Counted from the first letter of the stretch, positions 1-7,215 are shown. The stretch: 12,446 bases of DNA from Verrucomicrobiota bacterium (GCA_005887855.1 VBQB01000293.1:1-12446); one strand, 5' to 3'. Notes: generated from the sequence alone by a model not told the origin. Numbers and translations: made by a program.

Positions 1-366
1 AGCACCCCCAGTATCGCGCACATTCACGCATTACAATCAAAGCTGGATGAAATTTTCGAGGAGGGCCTCGACGCACGCTTTGATCGACATGCGCGCACGA
101 ATGCACTCGTGCACGACTGGGTCCGCCGAAGCGGGTTTGATTTCTTTGCGGAAGAAGGATTCCGATCAAAAACGCTCACCTGCGTGAAGAACAACAAGGG
201 CCTCGATGTTCGCGCATTTGCGAGGAAACTCCGCGAAAAACATCATCTCGTCATCGACCCCGGCTACGGCAAGATCCAAGGCCAGACCTTCCGCCTCTCG
301 AACATGGGCGACGAAACCGTAGAAACCGTTTCGCACCTGCTCGCGTGCCTCGACGACGTTCTCTAG
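1..366 (+). CDS. Class V (PLP-dependent) aminotransferase, C-terminal part only
   Basis: The frame is open from the first base of the window to the TAG at 364-366, so only about the last 121 residues are seen and the true start lies to the left. The fragment begins TPSIAHIHAL and carries the small C-terminal domain of fold-type I class V aminotransferases (alanine-glyoxylate, serine-pyruvate or archaeal-type phosphoserine aminotransferases). Family-like features are a KNNKGLDV stretch, a GYGKIQGQ turn, and FRLSNMGD near the end, which matches the usual FRIGHMG motif. The PLP-binding lysine lies outside the window, so the substrate cannot be assigned. The family transfers an amino group between an amino acid and a 2-oxoacid in the cytosol, typically in serine/glycine metabolism. 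The ABC ATPase gene follows 21 bases later on the same strand. Confidence 0.85.
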   Translation, partial: STPSIAHIHALQSKLDEIFEEGLDARFDRHARTNALVHDWVRRSGFDFFAEEGFRSKTLTCVKNNKGLDVRAFARKLREKHHLVIDPGYGKIQGQTFRLSNMGDETVETVSHLLACLDDVL

Positions 367-387
367 CGGACTCTTTCATCACTGCTT

Positions 388-1398
388 ATGTCAGCGATTG
401 AAGCTTCTGGCCTGACCAAAATCTATCGGACTTACCGCAAGGAGCGAGGTCTCTGGGGTTCGATCAAAGGTCTGGTAAAGCGACGCCACGATGAAACGCG
501 GGCAGCCGACCAGGTCTCGTTCCAAATTGACGACGGCGAATTTGTCGGGTTTCTCGGCCCAAACGGAGCGGGCAAGACTACCGTGCTCAAAATGCTCTCG
601 GGCTTGCTCAATCCCACCTCGGGTGATGCGCGCGTCCTGGGCTTTGTTCCCTGGGAGCGGCGTAACGAAATGAAGCGTCAGTTCAGCCTGCTCATGGGAC
701 AAAAAAATGCCCTCTGGTGGGACCTGCCCGCGCAGGAATCGCTCGAACTCAACCGCGTCATCTACGGAATTGATCGGGCGCGCTTCGAAAAGGTCGTCGG
801 CGGGTTGTCTGAACTTCTCGAAGTGAAGAACAAGATGAACGTAATGGTGCGCGAATTGTCCTTAGGCGAACGAATGAAGATGGAGCTTATCTCCGCGCTC
901 ATTCATGAGCCGCGCGTGCTTTTTCTTGATGAGCCGACCATCGGACTCGATGTGGTCAGTCAAAAACGCGTCCGCGAATTTTTGCGCATTTACAACGAAG
1001 AGCATCGAATCGTCACCCTGCTGACGAGTCATTACATGCAGGATATCCAAGAACTTTGCCATCGTGTCCTCGTCATTGATCACGGCAAAATCTTCTTCGA
1101 TGGCCCGCTCGCGGAGATCGTCGATCGCTTTTCCGGGCACAAGATTCTCAGCCTTACTTTCGAAAAGGAGGCGAGGCGCGACTTCTCAGCATATGGAGAC
1201 GTGATCGAGCAGACAGCGATGTCGGTCCAACTGAAAGTTCCGCGCGCACAAGTAACCGAAACGTGCCGGAAACTGCTCGAAGCTTGTGACGTCAGCGACA
1301 TCAACGTTCAGGAAGTGCCGGTCGAAGAAGTAATTCGACAGCTTTTCGGCGAGCGGGCTGCAGGCAAAAGTAATTCGGAACGAGATGGCCAAGTCTAA
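388..1398 (+). CDS. ABC-2-type transporter ATP-binding protein (COG4586-like)
   Basis: This is a 336-residue nucleotide-binding subunit of an ABC exporter. It should hydrolyse ATP on the cytoplasmic face and drive a membrane partner. Visible motifs are Walker A GPNGAGKT (57-64), Q-loop Gln105, signature LSLGE (157-161), Walker B VLFLDEP (177-183), D-loop GLD (186-188) and the H-loop histidine in TSHYM (about 215). The long insert before the Walker A site (about residues 16-40, KERGLWGSIKGLVKRR) and the MGQKNALWWDLP segment are typical of the COG4586 ATPases. These normally sit beside two ABC-2 permease genes of the COG4587/COG3694 type. About 110 residues follow the ATPase core as a C-terminal domain. 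No permease gene is visible on either side: an aminotransferase lies upstream and a convergent gene downstream. The substrate is unknown. There is no clear ribosome binding site; the start was chosen because it precedes the first ABC strand. Confidence 0.93.
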   Translation: MSAIEASGLTKIYRTYRKERGLWGSIKGLVKRRHDETRAADQVSFQIDDGEFVGFLGPNGAGKTTVLKMLSGLLNPTSGDARVLGFVPWERRNEMKRQFSLLMGQKNALWWDLPAQESLELNRVIYGIDRARFEKVVGGLSELLEVKNKMNVMVRELSLGERMKMELISALIHEPRVLFLDEPTIGLDVVSQKRVREFLRIYNEEHRIVTLLTSHYMQDIQELCHRVLVIDHGKIFFDGPLAEIVDRFSGHKILSLTFEKEARRDFSAYGDVIEQTAMSVQLKVPRAQVTETCRKLLEACDVSDINVQEVPVEEVIRQLFGERAAGKSNSERDGQV

Positions 1399-2243
1399 CT
1401 GAAGCTTAGCAAAATACTTTTTTCCATCGCTTCCGCGAACGTTGGATATCGCGGTACCCAACCGAGACGACGCAGTTTTGCATTGCTCACACGCTTGCTG
1501 CTGTCGCCGCGCTTACGTTCTGATGTCGACTTTCCCACAGGCGGGGGTGGACGATTTAATCTCTCGGCTAACCAGCAGTAGCATTCGCTCTGTCGAATCG
1601 GCTGATCGTCGACCACGTTGTAAATTTGGTTTCGCTGTAATCGTCGATCTAACAACAGAAAAAGAGCGACTGCGATATCATCTCTGTGCACTTGATTAAC
1701 GAACCGATCATTTTCCGGGTCGATAATCGCTTTGCCAGACAGGAAATTACTCAACAATGCCGACCGTCTCGGGCCGTAGATGCCGGCGAGCCGGGCGACG
1801 ATGCCGCCGCGGGTAAGCACTAAATCTTCCGTCTCAAGCAGTATTTGACCCGTCTCGCGCGCCGGTTTGGTCTCACTTTCCTCGTTTACCCACGATCCGT
1901 CTTTTTGCGCGTAGACGCTCGTGCTGCTCGTAAAAAGGATTGTCGACCCAACGAAGCGATCCAGAAGATTGCGTGAGCCATTCAGGTAGGTCCGGCGATA
2001 AATGCCGGCATCGCCGCCCCGCGAACTGGCGCAGTGGACTACCGCGTCGAACATTCGGGCGCGTGCACAAACCTCAGCTCGATCTGCGATATCGACCGCA
2101 TAAGCCGGATACTGCTTGCCCGAAAGCATCGCGGCTGATTCTGGCGAACGTACCCAGCCTTCCACTTCCCAGCCGCCATCGCAAAAAAGATCCGCGGCCG
2201 CCTGCCCGACGTAGCCGCACCCAGCGATTAGTATGCGGGGCAT
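1395..2243 (-). CDS. NAD(P)-dependent epimerase/dehydratase-like SDR (YeeZ-like)
   Basis: This 282-residue extended-SDR Rossmann protein resembles E. coli YeeZ (COG0451). The dinucleotide-binding motif GCGYVG is at residues 8-13 at the very N-terminus. The segment FTSSTSVYA (104-112) corresponds to the YeeZ Ser/Tyr active-site strand, but no classical YxxxK follows, as in YeeZ itself. RLAGIYGP (151-158) and VHRDDIA (185-191) are further family signatures. YeeZ-type proteins have no firmly assigned substrate, so no reaction is claimed. The start ATG lies 12 bases after the scpA stop, implying co-transcription with scpA and rodA. The TAG stop overlaps the TAA stop of the convergent ABC ATPase gene (1395-1398). 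Confidence 0.88.
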   Translation of the reverse strand: MPRILIAGCGYVGQAAADLFCDGGWEVEGWVRSPESAAMLSGKQYPAYAVDIADRAEVCARARMFDAVVHCASSRGGDAGIYRRTYLNGSRNLLDRFVGSTILFTSSTSVYAQKDGSWVNEESETKPARETGQILLETEDLVLTRGGIVARLAGIYGPRRSALLSNFLSGKAIIDPENDRFVNQVHRDDIAVALFLLLDRRLQRNQIYNVVDDQPIRQSECYCWLAERLNRPPPPVGKSTSERKRGDSSKRVSNAKLRRLGWVPRYPTFAEAMEKSILLSFS

Positions 2244-2255
2244 CGACCGACGCCG

Positions 2256-2981
2256 TTACGCTGCAGCCGCCGCAATTTCAATGTCTTCAAAGACACTTTT
2301 CTGGATCGCGCGGATTTGTCTCAGACGAATCAATTCCAAAAGCGCGAGAAAAGTGACAACGACTTCGACGCGCGAGACCACGGCATCAAACAAATCTGAA
2401 AAGCGAACTGAAGCCCCGGCCGCGACCCGTTGCAAAATTTTGTCGATCTTGTCTGAGACAGTAAAGCGTTCGCCGAAAATCTCCTGAAGGTCTTGTCGCT
2501 CTTCGACTCGTTTGATCACCATTTGAAATGCGTTGATCAGCTGGAAGATTCCGACCTCGCCCAATCGAAGCGGGCCTTCGATAGCTGGAGTTGAGCCTCT
2601 TTCCCGCGCGAAAATGCGTTGTTGCGCAAGCTCGCGCAGATGCAACTCTGCCGCCGCTTCCTTGAATTTTTTGTATTCGATCAATTGTCGAATTAGATCC
2701 CAACGCGGATCATCCTCCTCCGCGTCTTCCTCGGGCGGTTGTTGATCGACGGGCAGCAGGCTGCGGCTTTTCAGGTAAATGAGGTTTGCCGCCATCACGA
2801 TGAACTCCCCGGCAAGTTCAATATTTAGTTCCTTAAACGCCTGCAGATATTCGAGGTACTGGCGAGTGATGCGCTCGATCGAAATATCGTAGATATCGAT
2901 CTCATCCTGTTTAATCAGATAAAGCAGGAGATCCAGCGGTCCTTCGAAAACCTCAAGCTTGACCTTGTAATCGCTTTCCAT
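2256..2981 (-). CDS. scpA: Segregation and condensation protein A (kleisin of SMC complex)
   Basis: ScpA is the kleisin subunit that bridges the SMC heads and binds ScpB, forming the bacterial condensin that compacts and segregates chromosomes. The 241-residue length is normal for the family. The N-terminal SMC-neck-binding region is clear, with FEGPLDLLLYLIKQ at 12-25 followed by EIDIYDISI. A helical segment ends with LIYLKSRSLLP at 67-77, then comes an acidic linker (84-92, EEDAEEDDP). The C-terminal winged helix contains RVEVVVTFLALLELIRL (204-220) and FEDIEI (231-236). It ends in a run of alanines. The usual partner gene scpB is not adjacent; an SDR gene occupies the downstream position 12 bases away. 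rodA lies 65 bases upstream on the same strand, so the three genes probably form one operon. Confidence 0.95.
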   Translation of the reverse strand: MESDYKVKLEVFEGPLDLLLYLIKQDEIDIYDISIERITRQYLEYLQAFKELNIELAGEFIVMAANLIYLKSRSLLPVDQQPPEEDAEEDDPRWDLIRQLIEYKKFKEAAAELHLRELAQQRIFARERGSTPAIEGPLRLGEVGIFQLINAFQMVIKRVEERQDLQEIFGERFTVSDKIDKILQRVAAGASVRFSDLFDAVVSRVEVVVTFLALLELIRLRQIRAIQKSVFEDIEIAAAAA

Positions 2982-3046
2982 CGTCGCGCCCCGACTCTAG
3001 GCAACTCGACGCGTAAAGTAAACTTGCGGGCGGATTCGCCAGAATT

Positions 3047-4159
3047 TTAAGCGGGGAATTTTCGGTGAACCCAAACGCTATTCACGATCCCGAGCCCGAA
3101 CATGATCATGAGGACGAACGAGCCGCTATAACTGATCAACGGCAACGGCACACCAGTAATTGGTAACATCGAGATCGTCATTCCCACATTCTGAAAAATG
3201 TGCGTGAAGATGAGTGCTGTAATTCCTACGACGAGGAGCAGGCCCAATTGATCGGCCGCAAAAAATGCAACGAAGAGACACGTCAGCAGGAGGAAAGCGA
3301 ACGCGCCAAGGAGAAACATTCCTCCAACAAATCCCCACTGCTCGCCGATCGCGGAGAAGATGTAGTCGTTATGCACGGCGGTCGCAGGCAGAAAGCCAAG
3401 CTCAATTTGCGTGTTTGGGGCCTTGAAGCCTTTCCCCGACCAGCCGCCTGACCCGATCGCAATGAGCGATTGATTGATCGCCCAGGATGCTCCTTGTTTA
3501 TCGATATCGGGATGGGTAAAGGCGGTGATCCGCTGTTGCTGGTACGGTTTTAATCCGAGGTTGATTGCGATCGGGATAAACGCGAGCCCAATAAGAATGA
3601 CGCAGATTAAATAGCGCAGCGGAAGGCCGCCGACGAACAACAGCGTCAGCAGGACCGGTACCCAAATGATGACTTCGCCCAGATCGGGCTGCATCAAGAT
3701 CAGGAGACAAGGCGCCCCGGCGATCGCCCCACAGAGCAGCAACCGCAGCATCGGATGCATTTGACGAAACTGAGTTAAGAACAACGCCAATACCATGATT
3801 CCAGCCACAACTGCAAGCTGCGCAGGCTGAAAGTTAATCGGTCCCAAATGCAGCCAGCTGCGCGCGCCGTAAACTCTCTGTCCGATAAACTTCGTCAAAA
3901 TCAGAAAGAAGATGCCGGCCAGATACATCGGCAACGCCCCCCAGCGAACCCAGCGATAGTCAATTAGACTCGTGATCATGAATGCGAAAAAGCCCACCGC
4001 TACCCAGTTCGCCTGTTTTCGCCAGAAATCTGCTGCGACGGAATCTTCGCGCATATAAGTCGCGCTGTAGATTGCCACGACCCCGAAGATCGCGAGGGCA
4101 AGCATATTCGCGACCAGCAGCCAATTGAGGCCGAGCAATTTTCGAAGAAAAGGCGTCAT
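3047..4159 (-). CDS. rodA: SEDS-family peptidoglycan glycosyltransferase RodA
   Basis: RodA polymerises lipid II into glycan strands in the elongasome together with a class B PBP. The protein is 370 residues, the same length as E. coli RodA, with about ten hydrophobic segments. Recognisable SEDS landmarks are GARSWLHLGPINFQP (98-112), MQPDLG (156-161), YQQQRI (206-211), IGSGGWSGKGF (235-245), the loop HNDYIFSAIGEQWG (263-276) with the presumed catalytic Asp265, and MLPITGVPLPLISYSGS near the end. Two features are odd. The QPSE motif reads QPAQ, so the conserved Glu (114 in E. coli) is Gln, and the Lys three residues later is Val117. SYGGS reads SYSGS. No PBP2 or mreBCD gene is next to it; scpA follows at 65 bases. 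No Shine-Dalgarno site is seen before the ATG. Confidence 0.94.
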   Translation of the reverse strand: MTPFLRKLLGLNWLLVANMLALAIFGVVAIYSATYMREDSVAADFWRKQANWVAVGFFAFMITSLIDYRWVRWGALPMYLAGIFFLILTKFIGQRVYGARSWLHLGPINFQPAQLAVVAGIMVLALFLTQFRQMHPMLRLLLCGAIAGAPCLLILMQPDLGEVIIWVPVLLTLLFVGGLPLRYLICVILIGLAFIPIAINLGLKPYQQQRITAFTHPDIDKQGASWAINQSLIAIGSGGWSGKGFKAPNTQIELGFLPATAVHNDYIFSAIGEQWGFVGGMFLLGAFAFLLLTCLFVAFFAADQLGLLLVVGITALIFTHIFQNVGMTISMLPITGVPLPLISYSGSFVLMIMFGLGIVNSVWVHRKFPA

Positions 4160-4399
4160 GCCGATTTAGCTTGGTGAGGTTCCGACGCTCGCATGGAAAG
4201 CAGGACGGAAGCTGCGTTCATACTAAGTTGGAGTCAAGACGAGGGCATGTGTGTTGGCCAAAAAAATCCATCGATCTTTGGCTAAGGCCCAGAGGGCGTG
4301 CGAATTACATTCTTTCTTTTCTCAACGGCCAAAATGATCGACATAACTTGTTTGAATTAAGTAACTTGCGAGTTTTCTTTTCAAATTTTAGCGCTTTGC

Positions 4400-4427
4400 T
4401 TGTCACTTGATTAAAGCCCACTAAAAT
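4400..4427 (+). promoter_or_regulatory. Predicted sigma70-type promoter for the SprT-like gene
   Basis: A TTGTCA hexamer at 4400-4405 (consensus TTGACA, one mismatch) is followed after 16 bases by TAAAAT at 4422-4427 (consensus TATAAT, one mismatch). AT-rich sequence lies just upstream and could act as an UP element. Transcription would start near 4434, about 30 bases before the ATG at 4464. This is prediction by pattern only. Confidence 0.5.
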
Positions 4428-4448
4428 AATTTCCACTTGTTCGTTTTC

Positions 4449-4454
4449 GAAGGG
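4449..4454 (+). promoter_or_regulatory. Ribosome binding site that decides the SprT-like start
   Basis: GAAGGG lies 9 bases before the ATG at 4464. An in-frame TTG at 4437 would place this site inside the coding region and would also lie almost on the predicted transcription start. The ATG is therefore preferred. Confidence 0.5.
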
Positions 4455-4463
4455 ATTAAGAGG

Positions 4464-4922
4464 ATGGCCAAAAAGACGAAGACAAAACGGAAACTTGCGC
4501 ACCCAAAGCTACCAATTCAACGGCAGCTGAATTTGCAGCACGAAGGGACGTATTTCGATCTGCGCCCGATTTTTGAGCGATTGAACCAACGGTATTTTCG
4601 AGGGCGTCTTCGTGGTTATAAAGTGATGTGGGGGCGGCGGCGAAGACATCGTCCGAGAGAATATTTCGTCTTCGGCACGATCCAGGAGGAAGACCGTGTT
4701 ATCCGGATCAATCCGTCACTAGATCAACCATTCGTGCCGCTTTGGTTTCTTCAGTACGTGCTTTATCACGAAATGCTGCATTCCGTGGTGCCGGACGAAA
4801 CCGTTAGGGGCGGTCGCCGCCGCGTGCACACGGACGAATTCAACCGCCGCGAGCGCGAGTTTGCGAGCTATCGACGGGCACGGCGTTGGGAAGACGAAAA
4901 TCTGTCGCGTTTTTTGCGCTAG
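4464..4922 (+). CDS. Small SprT-like zinc metallopeptidase
   Basis: This 152-residue protein has the SprT/WSS1-like zinc-protease core. The metal-binding HExxH motif is YHEMLH, with ligands His102 and His106 and catalytic Glu103, and a likely third ligand is His122 in VHTDEF. Before it lie the SprT-type elements LRPIFERLNQRYF (33-45) and a strand VIRINPSL (79-86) leading into the active-site helix. The N-terminus is very basic (MAKKTKTKRK), and several basic clusters occur (GRRRRHRPR 57-65, GGRRR 116-120), suggesting nucleic-acid contact. The C-terminal zinc ribbon found in some SprT proteins is absent. Eukaryotic Spartan relatives degrade DNA-protein crosslinks, but the bacterial role is not established, so function here is inference. 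It appears to be a single-gene unit with its own promoter. Confidence 0.85.
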   Translation: MAKKTKTKRKLAHPKLPIQRQLNLQHEGTYFDLRPIFERLNQRYFRGRLRGYKVMWGRRRRHRPREYFVFGTIQEEDRVIRINPSLDQPFVPLWFLQYVLYHEMLHSVVPDETVRGGRRRVHTDEFNRREREFASYRRARRWEDENLSRFLR

Positions 4923-5000
4923 ACCGCGCCTCAGCGCTTTTCGGTCGCGGGCGGACTGGATCCCCTTTCAGGCGGCGAGGGGCTCGTCGCTACGTTCTTT

Positions 5001-6596
5001 TTAATCAGGTACCAAAGCGTTGTCGCGAGCAGGAGGGAGATCAACTTCGCGCGCCAGTTTTTCAGGATCAGTCTCTTCATAATTGCCGTGCAACAAAATT
5101 TCCGCGATGCGTTGACGAAAGGTTTCTGGAGTAAAATTGCGCTCGATTCGGCGCCGGTGACAAATGGAAATGCTGCCGGTCTCCTCCGAAACGATTATTG
5201 CTACCGCATCGGATTCTTCGGTGATCCCAAGGCCGGCGCGATGGCGCAAGCCAAGGCTTCGATCGAGCGTTTCGCGCTGACTAACAGGGAAAATACAAGC
5301 CGCGGCCGCGATCCGTCCATTGCGCAGGATCACTCCCCCATCGTGAAGAGCGGCTTTTGGATGAAAAATCGTGAGGATCAGTTCGACAGAAAAATCGCCA
5401 TCGATCGTCACGCCAGTCTCTTCATAAACGCGAATCGATGTGTCGCGCTCGATCGCGATGAGCGCACCGAACTGTTTGTTGGCTAGCTGTGTCACCGCCT
5501 CAGCCAGATCGTGGACGGTTTCGCGTTTTTCGCTCGTTAGAGAGAAAATTGGATGTCCACCAAGCGCGGCCAGCCCACGGCGCAGCTCCGGCTGAAAAAT
5601 GACGACCAATGCCACGGCAAGGAAAACTGAAAAGCTTCGGACGATCCAGCCAATCACAACCAGATTGAGCAACTGCGAAATCAACGTCAGCGTCAAAAAA
5701 ACAATCGCCAGTCCGGTCAATACTTTCGCGCCGCGCGTCCCGCGAAAATAAAGATAGCCGTAGTAGATCGCCACGCTGAGCAAAATGATTTCAAAGGCGC
5801 TGCGCCATCCTTTCAGCCAAAGATGGAGAAGTTGCTCAATCATTTCGTCTTCTGAAGGATTGCCTCCGCTACTGAGTCGATCGCTCTTTGATGAGCCGGT
5901 CAGTTTCGAGAGAAAAGACTTACGGGAAACACCGATGACGAGCGGGCGATCGTGCACTCGAACTCGCTCAAGATGCGCGAGCAGCTCGAGATTGTGCTCA
6001 AGCGTTTTCCCGAAACCAATTCCCGGATCAAACGCAATCGCCATGGGATCAATGCCGCACTCTAGGGCGAGCGCATATTGTTGTCGAAAAAAATCAGCCA
6101 CCTCCCAGACGACATCGACATAACGCGGTTCGATCTGCATCGTCTGAGGATTTCCTTGCATGTGCATGATGATGAAGGCCGCCTTGGTTTCGGCAATCAT
6201 CGGAATCATTTCTCCATCACCTCTTCCCCCGGTGACGTCGTTTACGATGGAGGCGCCTGCGCGCATCGCCGCACCTGCAACCTGGGCCTTTGCAGTATCA
6301 ATCGAGATAAACGTGTCGATCTTTGCCCGTAATCTTTCAATGACCGGAATTACGCGGTGAATCTCTTCGTCCAATACGACAGGCTCAGCGCCGGGTCGCG
6401 TCGATTCGCCACCCACATCAATAATTTGCGCGCCTTCCGCAGCCATTGTCAAGCCATGCTCGACCGCCTTCTCCAATGAAAAAAAATTGCCGCCATCGGA
6501 AAACGAATCCGGAGTGACGTTCAAAACGCCCATGATCAGCCGGTGGCCCGAAAGATCGACAATGCGGCCGGCGATTTTCCACTGTCTCGCACGCAT
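5001..6596 (-). CDS. Fusion: truncated dihydropteroate synthase (FolP) + diadenylate cyclase (CdaA/DacA)
   Basis: One uninterrupted 531-residue frame. Residues 1-241 are dihydropteroate synthase, which joins p-aminobenzoate to the pterin diphosphate in folate synthesis: MGVLNVTPDSFSDGG (22-36), DVGGESTRPG (60-69), SIDT (98-101), NDVTGG (119-124), FDPGIGFGK (189-197) and GVSRKSF (222-228). The domain stops right after SDRLS. It lacks the last strand and helix (about 45 residues, including the RVHDV motif whose Arg and His bind phosphate in E. coli FolP). Met252 then starts a normal-length (280 aa) CdaA: three membrane segments (about 268-283, 293-308, 313-334) and a DAC domain with DGG (419-421, usually DGA) and RHR (451-453), which makes c-di-AMP from two ATP. 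Separate translation from Met252 (ATG at 5843-5841) is possible but has only a weak AGAAG site before it. The start at ATG 6596 is preferred over an in-frame GTG at 6614. Confidence 0.88.
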   Translation of the reverse strand: MRARQWKIAGRIVDLSGHRLIMGVLNVTPDSFSDGGNFFSLEKAVEHGLTMAAEGAQIIDVGGESTRPGAEPVVLDEEIHRVIPVIERLRAKIDTFISIDTAKAQVAGAAMRAGASIVNDVTGGRGDGEMIPMIAETKAAFIIMHMQGNPQTMQIEPRYVDVVWEVADFFRQQYALALECGIDPMAIAFDPGIGFGKTLEHNLELLAHLERVRVHDRPLVIGVSRKSFLSKLTGSSKSDRLSSGGNPSEDEMIEQLLHLWLKGWRSAFEIILLSVAIYYGYLYFRGTRGAKVLTGLAIVFLTLTLISQLLNLVVIGWIVRSFSVFLAVALVVIFQPELRRGLAALGGHPIFSLTSEKRETVHDLAEAVTQLANKQFGALIAIERDTSIRVYEETGVTIDGDFSVELILTIFHPKAALHDGGVILRNGRIAAAACIFPVSQRETLDRSLGLRHRAGLGITEESDAVAIIVSEETGSISICHRRRIERNFTPETFRQRIAEILLHGNYEETDPEKLAREVDLPPARDNALVPD

Positions 6597-6663
6597 CACG
6601 AGTGAGACTACCACGACGGCTCGATTATTCGAAGCGTTGTGGAACTTTCAAGACCAGGGACTT

Positions 6664-6695
6664 GGCACAAGCGCCTCTAAGACTTTACTTGTGCC
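6664..6695 (-). terminator. Hairpin overlapping the end of the PEBP gene
   Basis: GGCACAAG (6664-6671) and CTTGTGCC (6688-6695) form a perfect 8-bp inverted repeat with a 16-base loop. Transcribed with the PEBP gene, the first arm covers the last sense codons (CAC AAG) and the stop codon lies at the start of the loop. No run of U follows, so it is not a classical intrinsic terminator. It could slow decay or attenuate readthrough into the folP-dacA frame. Confidence 0.35.
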
Positions 6696-7203
6696 GCGAA
6701 TAACGCCCCATCAATTCACCTTGCGCTACGACGTGACCTTTCATCGCCGCATCCAGCTGGCCCCGTTTTGCGCCGAAGGGTAAATCCAGCTCGCGGTCGA
6801 GCGCGAAAATCTTGAAGTAATAACGATGCGTTCCAGAGGGCGGACACGGTCCGCCGTAGCCAGATTTGCCGAAGTCGTTTGTTCCGTGCACTCCTTTTGG
6901 CACGCTTCCTTCCGTAACGGTGCTGGTTTGCGGAGAGAGATTCCAAACCAACCAATGCGTGAATAATCCGCTCGGCGCATCCGGATCATCGACAATCAAG
7001 GCGAGGCTCTTTGCCTCTGAAGGAATATCCGCAATCTGCAAGGGCGGGCTGGCATCCGCGCTGTCGCATGTGAATTTTGATGGAATAGTTGCACCTTCTT
7101 GAAAAGCAGAACTTGTGATTTTCATCTTAGCTCCTCCCGCGGCAAACGAAGCGATTGTCGCCACGGCAATCGCAAATGCGCCGGCAATAATCGCTTTTTG
7201 CAT
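6685..7203 (-). CDS. Secreted YbhB/YbcL-family PEBP (Raf-kinase-inhibitor-like) protein
   Basis: This is a 172-residue phosphatidylethanolamine-binding-protein fold of the bacterial YbhB/YbcL type. The ligand-pocket motifs are DDPDAPSGLFTHWLVWN (72-88) and YGGPCPPSGTHRYYFKIFALD (116-136). An N-terminal hydrophobic stretch (residues 4-22, IIAGAFAIAVATIASFAAG) after a single Lys looks like a signal peptide, with likely cleavage around residue 22-25, so the protein is probably exported. The ligand of bacterial PEBPs is not settled and no pathway is claimed. The start ATG at 7203 is supported by a GGAG Shine-Dalgarno site. The gene is divergent from rnr and 88 bases upstream of the preferred start of the folP-dacA frame on the same strand. 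Confidence 0.92.
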   Translation of the reverse strand: MQKAIIAGAFAIAVATIASFAAGGAKMKITSSAFQEGATIPSKFTCDSADASPPLQIADIPSEAKSLALIVDDPDAPSGLFTHWLVWNLSPQTSTVTEGSVPKGVHGTNDFGKSGYGGPCPPSGTHRYYFKIFALDRELDLPFGAKRGQLDAAMKGHVVAQGELMGRYSRHK

Positions 7204-7211
7204 TGTTCGAT

Positions 7212-7215
7212 CTCC
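7212..7215 (-). promoter_or_regulatory. Shine-Dalgarno site of the PEBP gene
   Basis: Read on the minus strand, GGAG occurs 8 bases before the ATG at 7203-7201. It is one of the few clear ribosome binding sites in this window, and it fixes the start so that the signal peptide is included. Confidence 0.55.

Larger units (their letters stand above)
4160..4463. other. Divergent intergenic spacer between rodA and the SprT-like gene
   Basis: These 304 bases separate two divergently transcribed genes and must hold both promoters. The right half (about 4300-4440) is clearly richer in A and T than the surroundings. A good promoter candidate for the plus-strand gene sits at 4400-4427 and is listed separately. 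For rodA a TTGACT hexamer on the minus strand near 4230 has no convincing -10 partner, so no promoter is called there. No convincing coding frame or structured RNA is seen. Confidence 0.6.

Noticed and set aside
1940..2356. Open plus-strand frame of 138 codons opposite the SDR and scpA genes
   Set aside because: It overlaps two well-supported minus-strand genes, shows no family motif and has a composition typical of a shadow frame.
4225..4240. TTGACT on the minus strand upstream of rodA as a -35 box
   Set aside because: No acceptable -10 hexamer at 16-18 bases spacing.
4256..4473. Three copies of GGCCAAAA in the rodA-sprT region
   Set aside because: Irregular spacing, only 8 bases, and one copy is coding; likely chance in an AT-rich stretch.
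4801..4830. GGCGG-TCG-CCGCC palindrome in the SprT-like gene as a third REP copy
   Set aside because: It lacks the shared AGACCGCCGCTA core and the flanking TA-AG; it reflects Arg/Gly codons.
4923..4960. Inverted repeats of 5 bases (GACCG/CGGTC) after the SprT-like gene, possible terminator
   Set aside because: The stem is too short for its loop and no T-run follows.
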